Assembly (NCBI GenBank): GCA_964631295.1
Contig: CAZVXI010000032.1
Span: forward strand, 1 to 25,413
Direction: 5' to 3'
DNA: 25,413 nt
Source of the DNA: CAZVXI01 sp964631295
GTDB lineage: Bacteria > Planctomycetota > Phycisphaerae > Phycisphaerales > SM1A02
The position numbers and the translations under genes were made by a program. The notes under the pieces were generated by a model. The model made no database searches and was not told the DNA's origin. It saw nothing but the letters and a program-made list of their open reading frames with translations. Position 1 is the first letter of the stretch. Each line of letters starts with the position of its first letter. Below are positions 6,877 to 14,721 of the stretch, piece after piece.

Positions 6877-8958
6877 CTAACGCACCTTTGGCATGATCTT
6901 CTTTGGATGCTGCGGCTCGATCGTGATGTCGTGGGCGCGCAGGTAGCGGCCGATCGCCATCACCGGGAAGTACAATCGATACAAGTGATAGCGCAGATAG
7001 AACACGCGCGGGAACCCGGTGCCGGTGAACTCAGGTTCCCGCCATGAGCCGGGCGGATCGCCATCAGTGTTGTAATCCGGATCAGCCGCCTGGTCATCGT
7101 CCATCTGCGTATCCACGAGCCAGTTGATCGCGCGCGAAAGATCGATGTCATTTGGGCCACAAATCTCCTGCAGGATCATCGCTGCCCATGCAGTTTGTGA
7201 TGCGGTACTCGGCCCCTGCCCCTTGCGCGATGGATCTTCGTAGCTGTCCGCCGATTCACCAAACGAACCATCGGGCTGCTGGATCGACTTGATCCACGCA
7301 CAGGCCTTGGCAAGCCAGGGCTCATCGGGCGAAAGGCCGCATCGGATCGGTCCGATCACGCTTTGCCATGTTCCATAAATATAGTTCACGCCCCACCGGC
7401 CGAAAAAGCATCCATCCGGCTCCTGCCGCGACTTGATGTACTCGACCGCGCGCCGCACCGAGGTATCGTGAATCGTCATGCCATGATGGCTCAGACACTC
7501 GAGTACGCGGCCGGTGATGTCCGGACAGGATGGATCCTGCATGGCGTTGTGATCTGCAAACGGAATGTATTCGAGGATGTGGCGATGGGTGGTCTTATCG
7601 AACGCGGCCCATCCGCCGTCATCGTTCTGCATCGCCAGCAACCATTCGACGCCGCGCTTCGCTGCTGCCTTGTTCTCTCGCCCGCCGATGCGATGCAGCG
7701 CCATGGCGACCATTGCCGTGTCGTCGTTGTCCGGGTACCAGGCGTTGTGATACTCAAAGTACCAGCCGGCGGGCCTGATTGGTTGTGGCAGGTTGCTCTG
7801 CCAGTCGCCGGAGAAGTTGACTTCCTTCCTGCGCAGCCAGGCAGCGGCGCGATCAAGTGCTGGCGTAGATGCGTCCAGTCCGCAGTCCGTGAGCGCGTAT
7901 GACGCGATGCCCGTGTCCCACACCGGGCTGAAGCACGGCTGGATACGGATTGTCGGTTCGCCGTCGAGTTCCTGCTCGATGAAGAACTCGTCCAACTCGC
8001 GCTCGGCCCGTTGAATCACAGGATGATCACGCCTGTAGCCCAGCGACTGCAACGCGATCTGCAGATAGACCATGGGCGGGAAGATTGCGCCCAAGCCATC
8101 GGTTGGTGCGGGTGCATCCTGCCCGGCTCGGTGAAGGATCCATCTGGTTGCCCGCTGAATCGCAGCGCCGCGGAACGGCGTGCCGCCAATGCGATGCAGC
8201 AACTTGAGCGCGCGGTCTGCGGTGCTGAAGAACAGCTTCCATCCGCGCGGCGCATCGATTGTGCTGGTGAGTGAATGCCGGTCCCGCTGGCTGAGGAACA
8301 GTTCATCAATGCAGTGCCCGGCAGGCAGTGTGCGCGTCGGGCGCAACGTCACCACCAGCGATAGCGGCATGATCATCGTGCGCGTCCACGCGCTCACCTT
8401 CGTGAGATGAAAGTAGCTGAATCGCGGCAGAAAGATAATCTCCGGCGGGATGGCCGGCACCGCATTCCACGATACCTGCCCGAGGCACGCGAGGTAGAAG
8501 TTGGTGAAACTGTTGACGCGCTCGGCCCCGCCCATCTTGAGAATCATCTGCCGGGCGGCCGTCATATGCGGTGCGTTGACGTCATCCCCCATGAGCTTGA
8601 GCGCGAAGTACCCTTTGACAGTCGCGCTGATATCCACGCCTGAACCAGGGTACTGCCCCCAGCCACCGTCATCGCGCTGCTGGCGACGGAGATAGCGCGC
8701 GATCATCTCGAGCGTGTGCCAGCCGTCGCGACCGTCGGCCATCGGTTGTCGTTCGTGGCCGAGGATGAACTTCATCAGCAGGTATTCACTCTGCAGGATG
8801 GAGTCGCCTTCGAGTTCCGCGCACCAGTGGCCATCGTCTCGTTGAAGTGAGAGCAGCGCATCGACGGCCACCTCCAGCGAAGCTGCAATCTGTGCGTGCC
8901 GTGAATCGGACGTGTACCGACCAGATGTTGGGATGGTGGACGTTTCGAGTATGGTCAC
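6877..8958 (-). CDS. shc: Squalene-hopene cyclase
   Basis: A membrane-associated triterpene cyclase that folds squalene into hopene or hopanol, the first committed hopanoid step. The catalytic acid motif DxDD appears as DNDDTAM at about residues 410-416, within AWYPDNDDTAM. Several QW repeats are visible: LQRDDGHW, RQQRDDGGW, MQNDDGGW, RQEPDGCF and QQPDGSFG. The C-terminal GTGFPRVFYLRYHLYRLYFP is characteristic. With the GTG at 8958 as start it has 693 residues, typical for the family; a GGAG about 10 bases upstream supports this. The frame is open further, to an ATG at 9033, but that adds basic, unconserved sequence and collides with the divergent FIST gene. It converges with ssrA, leaving 48 bases between them. 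No other hopanoid genes are adjacent. Confidence 0.95.
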   Translation of the reverse strand: MTILETSTIPTSGRYTSDSRHAQIAASLEVAVDALLSLQRDDGHWCAELEGDSILQSEYLLMKFILGHERQPMADGRDGWHTLEMIARYLRRQQRDDGGWGQYPGSGVDISATVKGYFALKLMGDDVNAPHMTAARQMILKMGGAERVNSFTNFYLACLGQVSWNAVPAIPPEIIFLPRFSYFHLTKVSAWTRTMIMPLSLVVTLRPTRTLPAGHCIDELFLSQRDRHSLTSTIDAPRGWKLFFSTADRALKLLHRIGGTPFRGAAIQRATRWILHRAGQDAPAPTDGLGAIFPPMVYLQIALQSLGYRRDHPVIQRAERELDEFFIEQELDGEPTIRIQPCFSPVWDTGIASYALTDCGLDASTPALDRAAAWLRRKEVNFSGDWQSNLPQPIRPAGWYFEYHNAWYPDNDDTAMVAMALHRIGGRENKAAAKRGVEWLLAMQNDDGGWAAFDKTTHRHILEYIPFADHNAMQDPSCPDITGRVLECLSHHGMTIHDTSVRRAVEYIKSRQEPDGCFFGRWGVNYIYGTWQSVIGPIRCGLSPDEPWLAKACAWIKSIQQPDGSFGESADSYEDPSRKGQGPSTASQTAWAAMILQEICGPNDIDLSRAINWLVDTQMDDDQAADPDYNTDGDPPGSWREPEFTGTGFPRVFYLRYHLYRLYFPVMAIGRYLRAHDITIEPQHPKKIMPKVR

Positions 8959-9031
8959 GCGCGCGGTTCTCCGTCGACGGAACTCCGAGCGAGGATATGC
9001 AGCATTGGCTGGTTCGGCGCTACGATTACGC

Positions 9032-10267
9032 ATGTCTGACCGCACATCGAATACGATCGTATCAACCACGAAATCCGGCTTCGCTGCCGCCGTTGCCGTG
9101 AGCGAGCATCTCGACACGCGAACTGCGGGGACGGAAGTCGCGCATGAGTTGCACGATGCACTTGGTGGCACATGCGATCTGCTCGTCACGTTTGCGAGTT
9201 TTCACCACACTGCCGCGCTCAGTCATGCGTGCGAGACGATGCGGCAGACACTCGGGCCGGGAACGTCGCTGGCGTGTTCAGCGGAATCCGTCCTCGGGGC
9301 AGATGTGGAACTCGAGGGTTTCGCCGGGCTTGTGACGATCGGTCTGCGATTCCCACAGGATGCGAATGTTCAAATTCACGAGTTCCAACTGCAGCCGGAG
9401 GATCTGAACTCGATCACCGATCACGTCAGCATTGCTCGTCACGTGGGAATGACTGATGATCACCGCGCAACCATGCTGCTGCTTGACCCGTTCTCGTTGC
9501 CGACGGCTCGCATTGTCAATGGCATCACATTCTGCAGGGGGCATGATGCGCCGGTGCCGGTCATTGGGGGGATTGCGTCGGGGGCAGGCCAGCCCGGGCA
9601 CAACGTGATCATGCTCAACGATCGCAAGTTCAACGGCGGTGGTGTGGGCATCACGCTGTCCGGCGATATCGATGTGGACTTCACAGTGAGCCAGGGTTGC
9701 AAGCCGATCGGCGAACCGATGGTTATCACCAAATCAAAGGACAATGTCATACTCGAACTCGGTGGCCACAAAGCTTTCGACATTGTTCAGGAAACAGCAA
9801 AGGGGCTCGACCCACACGATCGACAGTTGCTTTCATCGGGGCTGCTCGTCGGGCTGGTGATTGATGAGACGAAGCAACACCACGGCCGGGGCGACTTCCT
9901 CATTCGAAACGTGCTCGGATTCGATCAGCGCGTCGGTGGCGTGGCGATCGCAGATGGCGCGCCACTTGGCAGAACGATGCAGTTCCACGTGCGCGATTCG
10001 CAGACCGCCACAGAAGATCTGGAACTGCTGCTCAATGTGCAGGAGATGAAGGACCAGCCACTCGCTGGCCTTCTGTTCACATGTAACGGGCGTGGGACCC
10101 GGCTGTTCGAGGAACCCAACCACGATCTGAACCTGATCCGCGAGCGGCTCGGAGAGTTCCCGATTGCAGGGTTCTTTGCAGGCGGCGAGATCGCACCGAT
10201 CGGCGGGCCATCGTTCATTCACGGCCATACGGCCGCGCTGATGCTTCTGCGTGAACGAACCTCCTGA
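9032..10267 (+). CDS. FIST-domain signal-transduction protein
   Basis: A 411-residue protein with the FIST_N and FIST_C pair, a sensory module proposed to bind small ligands such as amino acids. FIST_N covers roughly residues 15-225 (beginning SGFAAAVAVSEHL, with CDLLVTFASF and SLACSAESVLG). FIST_C follows and ends in GFFAGGEIAPIGG plus FIHGHTAALMLL, the most recognisable family signature. It has no kinase, GGDEF or membrane segment, so it is a stand-alone sensor, common in bacteria with varied output partners. The ATG at 9032 is chosen because upstream sequence is antisense to squalene-hopene cyclase and unlike the family; no ribosome site is evident. An M16 peptidase gene begins 33 bases after its stop and is probably co-transcribed. 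Ligand and output unknown. Confidence 0.87.
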   Translation: MSDRTSNTIVSTTKSGFAAAVAVSEHLDTRTAGTEVAHELHDALGGTCDLLVTFASFHHTAALSHACETMRQTLGPGTSLACSAESVLGADVELEGFAGLVTIGLRFPQDANVQIHEFQLQPEDLNSITDHVSIARHVGMTDDHRATMLLLDPFSLPTARIVNGITFCRGHDAPVPVIGGIASGAGQPGHNVIMLNDRKFNGGGVGITLSGDIDVDFTVSQGCKPIGEPMVITKSKDNVILELGGHKAFDIVQETAKGLDPHDRQLLSSGLLVGLVIDETKQHHGRGDFLIRNVLGFDQRVGGVAIADGAPLGRTMQFHVRDSQTATEDLELLLNVQEMKDQPLAGLLFTCNGRGTRLFEEPNHDLNLIRERLGEFPIAGFFAGGEIAPIGGPSFIHGHTAALMLLRERTS

Positions 10268-10300
10268 TTCCCGGACCAGCAACACGACTACACTCAGGCC

Positions 10301-11536
10301 ATGTCATCCACCACACCAGCACTCGATTTCAGGCAGGCAACGCTCGACAACGGTCTCACCGTGATCGCCGAAGTTGATCCTGCAGCGCATACATCAGCGA
10401 TCGGCTTCTTCGTGAAGACTGGCGCGCGCGATGAACCGGCTGAACTGATGGGCGTCAGCCATTTCCTCGAACACATGATTTTCAAGGGCACTGAGACGCG
10501 GACAGCCGAAGACGTTGATCGCGAGTTCGACAATCTCGGTGCGAATCACAACGCCTACACCACTGCCGAGATGACCGCGTTCTACGCGCACTGCCTGCCG
10601 GAACACCTCGGCGAAGCGCACGATATCCTCGCTGACATCATGCGGCCTTCGATTCGACCGGGTGATTTTGATAGTGAGAAGCAGGTGATCCTAGAAGAGA
10701 TCGCGATGTACGACGACCAGCCGTTCTTCGTGCTCTACGAAAGGATGATGGAAGAGTTCTACGGCAGGCATCCGCTGCGCAATCGCGTGCTCGGGACAAA
10801 CGAGTCCGTCACGGCAATGCAGCGCGATGCGATGGCGGCATATTTCCATGATCGCTACTCAGCAGACAACACAGTCGTCGCGCTCGCTGGTTGTGTGGAC
10901 TTCGACGCAATGGTGGAGCGACTGAATCGCTCATGCGGAGCGTGGCAGTCGACCAATGCTGCTCGCGCCGATCAGCAACTGCTGCATGAACCACACGAGT
11001 TCACGGAGACATCGGAGAGTGTGAACCGGCAGTACATCATGATGATGTGCCCAGCGCCGGCAATCCAGGATGATCGGCGTTACGCAGCGGGCATGCTCGC
11101 GCAGGTGCTCGGCGACGCTGATGGATCGCAACTCTACTGGGCTCTGGTCGATCCGGGGCTGGCGGAAGAGGCGCAGGCATTCTGTGATTCGCGCGATCAT
11201 GCGGGTGAGTTCATTGTGTTCTGCTCGTGTAATCCCGATGATGCGCAGCAGGTGGAGGATGTGTGCCGGGCAACGATGGCAAAGGTGCTCGAGGACATCA
11301 GCGATGATGATCTCGCGCGCGTTCGGAGCAAGGTCGCAACGGCTGCCACGCTGCAAAGCGAACTGCCCATGGGTCGCATGCGGCGACTGGGTCAGCAATG
11401 GATATGCCACGGCGAATATCGATCGCTGGATGAGGAGGTGGCGAAGATCAATTCCGTCACACTTGATGACGTCCGGGCGGTCCACGACGCGTTTCCCGTT
11501 ACCGCGATGGTGACCGGACGATTGGGCCCGGCCTGA
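10301..11536 (+). CDS. M16 family zinc peptidase (processing-peptidase type)
   Basis: A 411-residue single-unit M16 peptidase of the kind related to mitochondrial processing peptidase beta and bacterial PqqL/YmxG proteins. The inverted zinc motif HxxEH is HFLEH at residues 54-58, with Glu57 as base. The third zinc ligand is in ILEEIAMYDD (Glu132 or 133), the expected 75 or so residues later. TLDNGLTVIAE near the start and NLGANHNAYTTAEMTAF are family hallmarks. The second half (about 210-411) is the inactive companion domain. There is no signal peptide, so it is probably cytoplasmic. Partner M16 subunits, often encoded in tandem, are absent here. It follows the FIST gene by 33 bases; a 10-bp inverted repeat overlaps its stop codon. 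Confidence 0.92.
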   Translation: MSSTTPALDFRQATLDNGLTVIAEVDPAAHTSAIGFFVKTGARDEPAELMGVSHFLEHMIFKGTETRTAEDVDREFDNLGANHNAYTTAEMTAFYAHCLPEHLGEAHDILADIMRPSIRPGDFDSEKQVILEEIAMYDDQPFFVLYERMMEEFYGRHPLRNRVLGTNESVTAMQRDAMAAYFHDRYSADNTVVALAGCVDFDAMVERLNRSCGAWQSTNAARADQQLLHEPHEFTETSESVNRQYIMMMCPAPAIQDDRRYAAGMLAQVLGDADGSQLYWALVDPGLAEEAQAFCDSRDHAGEFIVFCSCNPDDAQQVEDVCRATMAKVLEDISDDDLARVRSKVATAATLQSELPMGRMRRLGQQWICHGEYRSLDEEVAKINSVTLDDVRAVHDAFPVTAMVTGRLGPA

Positions 11537-11546
11537 AATCGTCCGG
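11514..11546. repeat. Inverted repeat spanning the M16 peptidase stop codon
   Basis: CCGGACGATT (11514-11523) and AATCGTCCGG (11537-11546) are perfect complements around a 13-base loop that includes the TGA. There is no T run, so it is either a Rho-independent-like hairpin without a U tract or an mRNA 3'-end stabiliser. Confidence 0.5.
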
Positions 11547-11607
11547 CCGGAACTCGGAACAAGATCCTGTCAGGGGTCGGCATGGCCTCTTCGAACAGGA
11601 GCCGCTG

Positions 11608-11952
11608 ATGTCACGTTGCTGCCACGATCGTCATAACCCAGCTTGCTGCGAGTCACGCGGGCGCCGCGCCAAGCAGGCAGGTCGCGGCTTCACAATCGGC
11701 CGGCTGATCGGCGGCATGATCCGCTTTGTGTTTCTCTATCTTGTCGTGGCGTTCGTCGCTGGCACGTTCATCCAGTCAGGTAATCCAACGCTCGGTAATA
11801 TCGGCGAGTTCACGCATCTGATCATGTTTGTCGAACCGCTGGAATACTGGCTGATCAGCAACGGCGTTCAGCCACTGGGCGAAGCTGTGCACGTGGTCGC
11901 CAATGGAATGAACCCGATGCCGATGCTCGGTTCAGTGCGCGCAATCCTGTAA
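11608..11952 (+). CDS. Small membrane protein with Cys/His-rich N-terminus
   Basis: A 114-residue protein I do not recognise. AGGAG at 11597-11601 lies 6 bases before the ATG and supports translation. The first 14 residues hold CCH at 4-6, His9 and CC at 13-14, a cluster able to bind metal, followed by a basic stretch. One clear transmembrane helix lies at about 35-54 (MIRFVFLYLVVAFVAGTFI); the positive-inside rule puts the Cys/His cluster in the cytoplasm. The C-terminal 60 residues (EFTHLIMFVEPLEYWLISNG) are amphipathic and could form a second membrane-associated helix. It converges with the MBL-fold gene, leaving 23 bases. Function unknown; real gene status rests on the ribosome site and the membrane pattern. 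Confidence 0.65.
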   Translation: MSRCCHDRHNPACCESRGRRAKQAGRGFTIGRLIGGMIRFVFLYLVVAFVAGTFIQSGNPTLGNIGEFTHLIMFVEPLEYWLISNGVQPLGEAVHVVANGMNPMPMLGSVRAIL

Positions 11953-11975
11953 GACACCAGCCGGCACCGCTCCCC

Positions 11976-12824
11976 CTACTCCACAACCTGCAACGCACAC
12001 GCGCCCGGCTGCGTGTCGTCTTCGTCAACGCGCACCACCGGGTTGCCCGGTTCATGGTCGAGCACGATTCGCCATCGCTCACGTGCTGCCTGTTCAAGCA
12101 ATGTGCGCTTCGTGAGCATGGATTGGTACGGCAGCATGTCATAGGCCATGGAGAACGCCGGCCCCGCATGGTTGATCGTCGGCAGGGCATCGCCGATGAA
12201 AGCGACGGTTCCCTGATCATCACGAAATCGTATCGCCTGCTGACCCCAGGTGTGACCCGGCACTGGCCAACATGTGATACCCGGAAGCACTTCATGCTCG
12301 CCATCAATGCACTCAACCCGGCTCGCGACTGGGTCGAGATGTGATCGCAGGTACGTCTTTGTCATCGTGGATTTGTTCGCGAGTGCATCATTCCATTCAG
12401 TCTGCTGTGTGATAATGCGTGCGTTGGGGAAGGTGCTGGCTGGCTCGCCGGAGGCATCGAGATACGTCAAGCCCCCCGCATGATCGAAGTGAAGATGGCT
12501 GACGATGACATGCGTGATGTCTGCCGGGGCAACGGACTGTTCGCGGAGGGCATCACAGATGGATCGTTGTTCCAATGCGAAGATCGAACGGTTCTTGTCG
12601 TCCCATTTGTCGCCGTACCCGGTCTCAATCAGGACGAGATCGCTGGTGGTCGTGTCCAATCGACGCAGCAGCAGGCAGTTGGTTTGCAGGGCGATTCGGT
12701 TGCGGTCATCGGGCTCAGCCAGGCGCGCCCAGAGTGCCTTGGGCACGACGCCGAACATCGATCCGCCATCCAGCCGAAACGCCCCGGCGCGAAGCACAGT
12801 CCATTGCCAGATCGGTGTGGTCAT
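11976..12824 (-). CDS. MBL-fold metallohydrolase (lactonase-like)
   Basis: A 282-residue metallo-beta-lactamase-fold hydrolase. HLHFDH (residues 110-115) is the HxHxDH dinuclear zinc motif. Further ligands are His191 in PVPGHTWGQ, Asp212 in FIGDALPT and His257 in LDHEPGNP. This full set matches the glyoxalase II / N-acyl-homoserine lactonase group of the fold. DGGSMFGVVPKALW near the N-terminus is typical of a widespread MBL subgroup of unknown substrate. There is no signal peptide, so it is cytoplasmic. The long spacing between motifs fits lactonases better than glyoxalase II. The gene lies alone on the - strand, with the terminator of the fur operon lying just upstream of its start. Fold and metal sites are certain; substrate is not. 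Confidence 0.88.
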   Translation of the reverse strand: MTTPIWQWTVLRAGAFRLDGGSMFGVVPKALWARLAEPDDRNRIALQTNCLLLRRLDTTTSDLVLIETGYGDKWDDKNRSIFALEQRSICDALREQSVAPADITHVIVSHLHFDHAGGLTYLDASGEPASTFPNARIITQQTEWNDALANKSTMTKTYLRSHLDPVASRVECIDGEHEVLPGITCWPVPGHTWGQQAIRFRDDQGTVAFIGDALPTINHAGPAFSMAYDMLPYQSMLTKRTLLEQAARERWRIVLDHEPGNPVVRVDEDDTQPGACALQVVE

Positions 12825-12873
12825 GCAACCAGCGTATGTAATCGTGTGGTGAGTTTCTGATCACACGCGCACG

Positions 12874-12900
12874 AAAAACCCGACCGGCGAACCGATCGGG
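12874..12900 (-). terminator. Terminator of the fur - zinc-ribbon operon
   Basis: On the - strand, CCCGATCGG and CCGGTCGGG form a 9-bp stem (one G-U pair) with a short loop, followed directly by TTTTTC. The G-U pair exists only on the - strand transcript (the + strand has a mismatch), which shows the direction. Confidence 0.8.
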
Positions 12901-12929
12901 GTCTTTCTCGATCTCTTGTGCGCTGCCGG

Positions 12930-13130
12930 TTACGCGAGGCGCGGAGCCGGACGACGCAGCGACTTGATCAGGCGTGCTGCGAGGAAGCCGACTGCGGTCA
13001 TCGCAGCAGCAGCCACGATGGCGGCGACCGGCATGCTGGCACCAGCCACGGCGAGTTCGCCGCACGATCCGCACGCGGATACGAGGCTACTTCCAACAGC
13101 TTCTGAGGCACAGTTCGGGCATGTATGCAC
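12930..13130 (-). CDS. Small zinc-ribbon membrane protein in operon with fur
   Basis: A 66-residue protein. CPNC at residues 4-7 and CGSC at 20-23 form a four-Cys zinc-ribbon-like site, followed by one hydrophobic helix at about 33-52 (MPVAAIVAAAAMTAVGFLAA) and a basic tail (KSLRRPAPR). The start is GTG at 13130; AAAGGAG on the - strand, 8 bases upstream, is one of the strongest ribosome sites in the window. It begins 18 bases after the fur stop and ends before a good terminator, so the two genes form an operon. It could be a metal sensor or chaperone at the membrane under the same control as the regulator. I do not recognise a named family. Confidence 0.75.
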   Translation of the reverse strand: MHTCPNCASEAVGSSLVSACGSCGELAVAGASMPVAAIVAAAAMTAVGFLAARLIKSLRRPAPRLA

Positions 13131-13148
13131 GGGTGAAACTCCTTTGAT

Positions 13149-13574
13149 TCAGGCCGATGATCGGCCGGGTTCGTTCTTGCTGCGCGCCTCATCCGGGTCG
13201 TCACAGTCTTTGCAGGTTCCGTAGAGAATAATGTCGTGCCCCGTCATCTGGAAATCAGGCGGCACCAGTTCAGACAGCCCCGGCGGGCAACCGGTTACAT
13301 CGAACATTCGATCGCACTGCTCGCAGTGAAAATGATGATGATGGCTCTTTGTTGAGAATGCTATCTCATATCGTGCTGGTTGTCCAGCCAGCTCAACCGG
13401 CCGCACGGTCTCCTCATCCAGCAGCCGCCTCAGATTGCGGTAAACCGTTGCCAGATTGATACTTGCGACGCGGCTGCGAGCGCCAGCGAGAATCTCGTCG
13501 ACGCTGAGTGGGCGACGGGATCGCTCCAATACCTCCCGGATGGCGGCACGTTGGCGCGTCTGACGTTGCGGCAT
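13149..13574 (-). CDS. Fur-family metal-responsive regulator
   Basis: A 141-residue regulator of the Fur/Zur/PerR family. The winged-helix half (TRQRAAIREVLERSRRPLS, then INLATVYRNLRRL, the DNA-recognition helix) is followed by the dimer/metal half. HHHHFHCEQC (78-87) contains the conserved metal-site His residues and the first CxxC; TCKDC (120-124) gives the second CxxC of the structural zinc site. The second half is short, with a brief tail. The frame is open to an ATG at 13592, but AGGA at 13583-13586 lies 8 bases before the ATG at 13574, so that start is preferred. Sequence alone does not tell Fur, Zur and PerR apart. It diverges from the methyltransferase gene; a small palindrome between them could be an operator. 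Confidence 0.9.
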   Translation of the reverse strand: MPQRQTRQRAAIREVLERSRRPLSVDEILAGARSRVASINLATVYRNLRRLLDEETVRPVELAGQPARYEIAFSTKSHHHHFHCEQCDRMFDVTGCPPGLSELVPPDFQMTGHDIILYGTCKDCDDPDEARSKNEPGRSSA

Positions 13575-13607
13575 ACGACCAATCCTAGACATCCACCGCG
13601 GCGGCGG

Positions 13608-13624
13608 GTGGCTACAGTCGCCAC
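13608..13624. promoter_or_regulatory. Possible operator between fur and the methyltransferase gene
   Basis: GTGGC-7-GCCAC is a 5-bp inverted repeat in the 69-base divergent region. Fur-family regulators bind palindromes, often at their own promoter, but the canonical Fur box is AT-rich and this is not. Low confidence. Confidence 0.22.
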
Positions 13625-13643
13625 GCCAGAGCGAGGATCGGTG

Positions 13644-14492
13644 ATGACCACTCAGAATCCATCAAAAGCAGCGACATCCGAAGACGACCGCACGTACATC
13701 CTCGGGACCGATCAGCGGGAACTCGATCGCCTTCGCACCCAGCATCAGGTGTGGGTCAGCAGGATGCTCTCGCTTTGTGAACGAGCCGAGATTCACGCCG
13801 GACACGTCGTGCTCGACCTCGGCTGCGGGCCGGGGTATGCGAGCATGGATCTTGCCCGCGTGGTCGGCCAGACGGGTCGCGTGATCGCGCGCGACCAGAG
13901 CAGGCCGTTCCTGGCGTTTCTCAATGCAGAATCGAAGCGACGCGGCTTGGATAACATTGAAATCAGTCACGGCCCGGCCGAGGATATCGCGCTCGGGCCG
14001 GGATCGATCGACGCATGCTACGCGCGATGGCTGTTCTGCTGGCTTGATGATGCACAGGCGATGTTGCAGCGTGTGGCTGATGCGCTCAAGCCGGGCGGAG
14101 TTGTTCTGATGCAGGAGTATCTCGACTGGGCAACCATGTCGATTCTTCCGGACTCAGACATCTTCAACCGCATGGTGGATGCATGCATGAACGCGTGGCG
14201 CGTCGGCGGTGTGACGATCAACATCACGCGACACTTGCCCGAGATGGCGAATGCGGCCGGACTCAAGATCGAGCACTTCCAGCCGCAGGAAAGGCTCGGC
14301 CGGATCGGCTCACTGGAGTGGCAATGGATGGACGGTTTCTATGCGAGTTACCTGCCACGGCTGGTCGAGCGCGGCCTGTTTGATCCGGTTGATCACGAAG
14401 CATTTCAAGCGGAGTGGAGATCACGGACGAAGGACGGCCGCTCATTCGTCTGCACGCCGATGATGGCAGACGTCATTCTCCGCAAGCCGTGA
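13644..14492 (+). CDS. Class I SAM-dependent methyltransferase
   Basis: A 282-residue Rossmann-type methyltransferase of the UbiE/Methyltransf_11-like group. Motif I is VVLDLGCGPG at residues 55-64; the acidic residue after the next strand is in VIARDQSRPF, and LKPGGVVLMQEY is the usual post-motif III segment. The C-terminal 100 residues (ending FVCTPMMADVILRKP) form a substrate cap that I cannot assign. The ATG at 13644 is preferred, with GAGGA some 7 bases upstream; the open frame continues further but runs antisense to fur. The substrate is unknown: a small molecule or lipid is more likely than nucleic acid. The neighbouring regulator is divergent and could control it. Confidence 0.85.
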   Translation: MTTQNPSKAATSEDDRTYILGTDQRELDRLRTQHQVWVSRMLSLCERAEIHAGHVVLDLGCGPGYASMDLARVVGQTGRVIARDQSRPFLAFLNAESKRRGLDNIEISHGPAEDIALGPGSIDACYARWLFCWLDDAQAMLQRVADALKPGGVVLMQEYLDWATMSILPDSDIFNRMVDACMNAWRVGGVTINITRHLPEMANAAGLKIEHFQPQERLGRIGSLEWQWMDGFYASYLPRLVERGLFDPVDHEAFQAEWRSRTKDGRSFVCTPMMADVILRKP

Positions 14493-14516
14493 CAGCAACG
14501 TTCGTGCGCAGAGCAA

Positions 14517-14602
14517 TGGGCCCGGTGAGACTCGAACTCACACTTGCCTTCCGGCAACGCGGATTTTAAGTCCGCTGCGTCTGCCAATTCCGCCACAGGC
14601 CC
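14517..14602 (-). tRNA. tRNA-Leu (anticodon UAA)
   Basis: On the - strand the 7-bp acceptor GGGCCTG pairs with CGGGCCC, the D arm has the GGAATTGGCAGAC pattern, and the anticodon stem GCGGA/TCCGC carries the loop CTTAAAA with anticodon TAA. A long variable arm (TTGCCGGAAGGCAA), the class II feature of Leu, and the T arm GTGAGTTCGAGTCTCAC follow. Discriminator A is at 14517. CCA is not encoded. 86 nt. Confidence 0.96.
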
Positions 14603-14614
14603 GTGGATGATTCG

Positions 14615-14620
14615 ATTGTA
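14615..14620 (-). promoter_or_regulatory. Possible -10 box for tRNA-Leu
   Basis: TACAAT on the - strand lies 12 bases before the tRNA 5' end. I find no convincing -35 box. The upstream gene ends in a terminator, so the tRNA needs its own promoter. Confidence 0.3.
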
Positions 14621-14661
14621 AGAGCGAGTTGCACCGCCGGCTGCTCGATCGAGATATGCAG

Positions 14662-14690
14662 AAAAAACCCAGGGCGCGACACCGTGGGTT
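14662..14690 (-). terminator. Terminator after the S9 peptidase gene
   Basis: On the - strand, AACCCACGG and CCCTGGGTT form a stem with one C-C mismatch and a 7-base loop, running into TTTTTT. It lies 32 bases past the peptidase stop. Confidence 0.65.
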
Positions 14691-14721
14691 CTGGGGGTCT
14701 TGGGGGTTGCAGCGTGATCGC

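Noticed and set aside
8959..9189. Upstream extension of the squalene-hopene cyclase frame to an ATG at 9189.
   Set aside because: The extra 77 residues are basic and unlike the family, run antisense to the FIST gene, and the GTG at 8958 has a GGAG upstream and gives a normal length.
13380..13643. Upstream extension of the methyltransferase frame.
   Set aside because: It lies antisense to the fur coding sequence, and the ATG at 13644 has a ribosome site.
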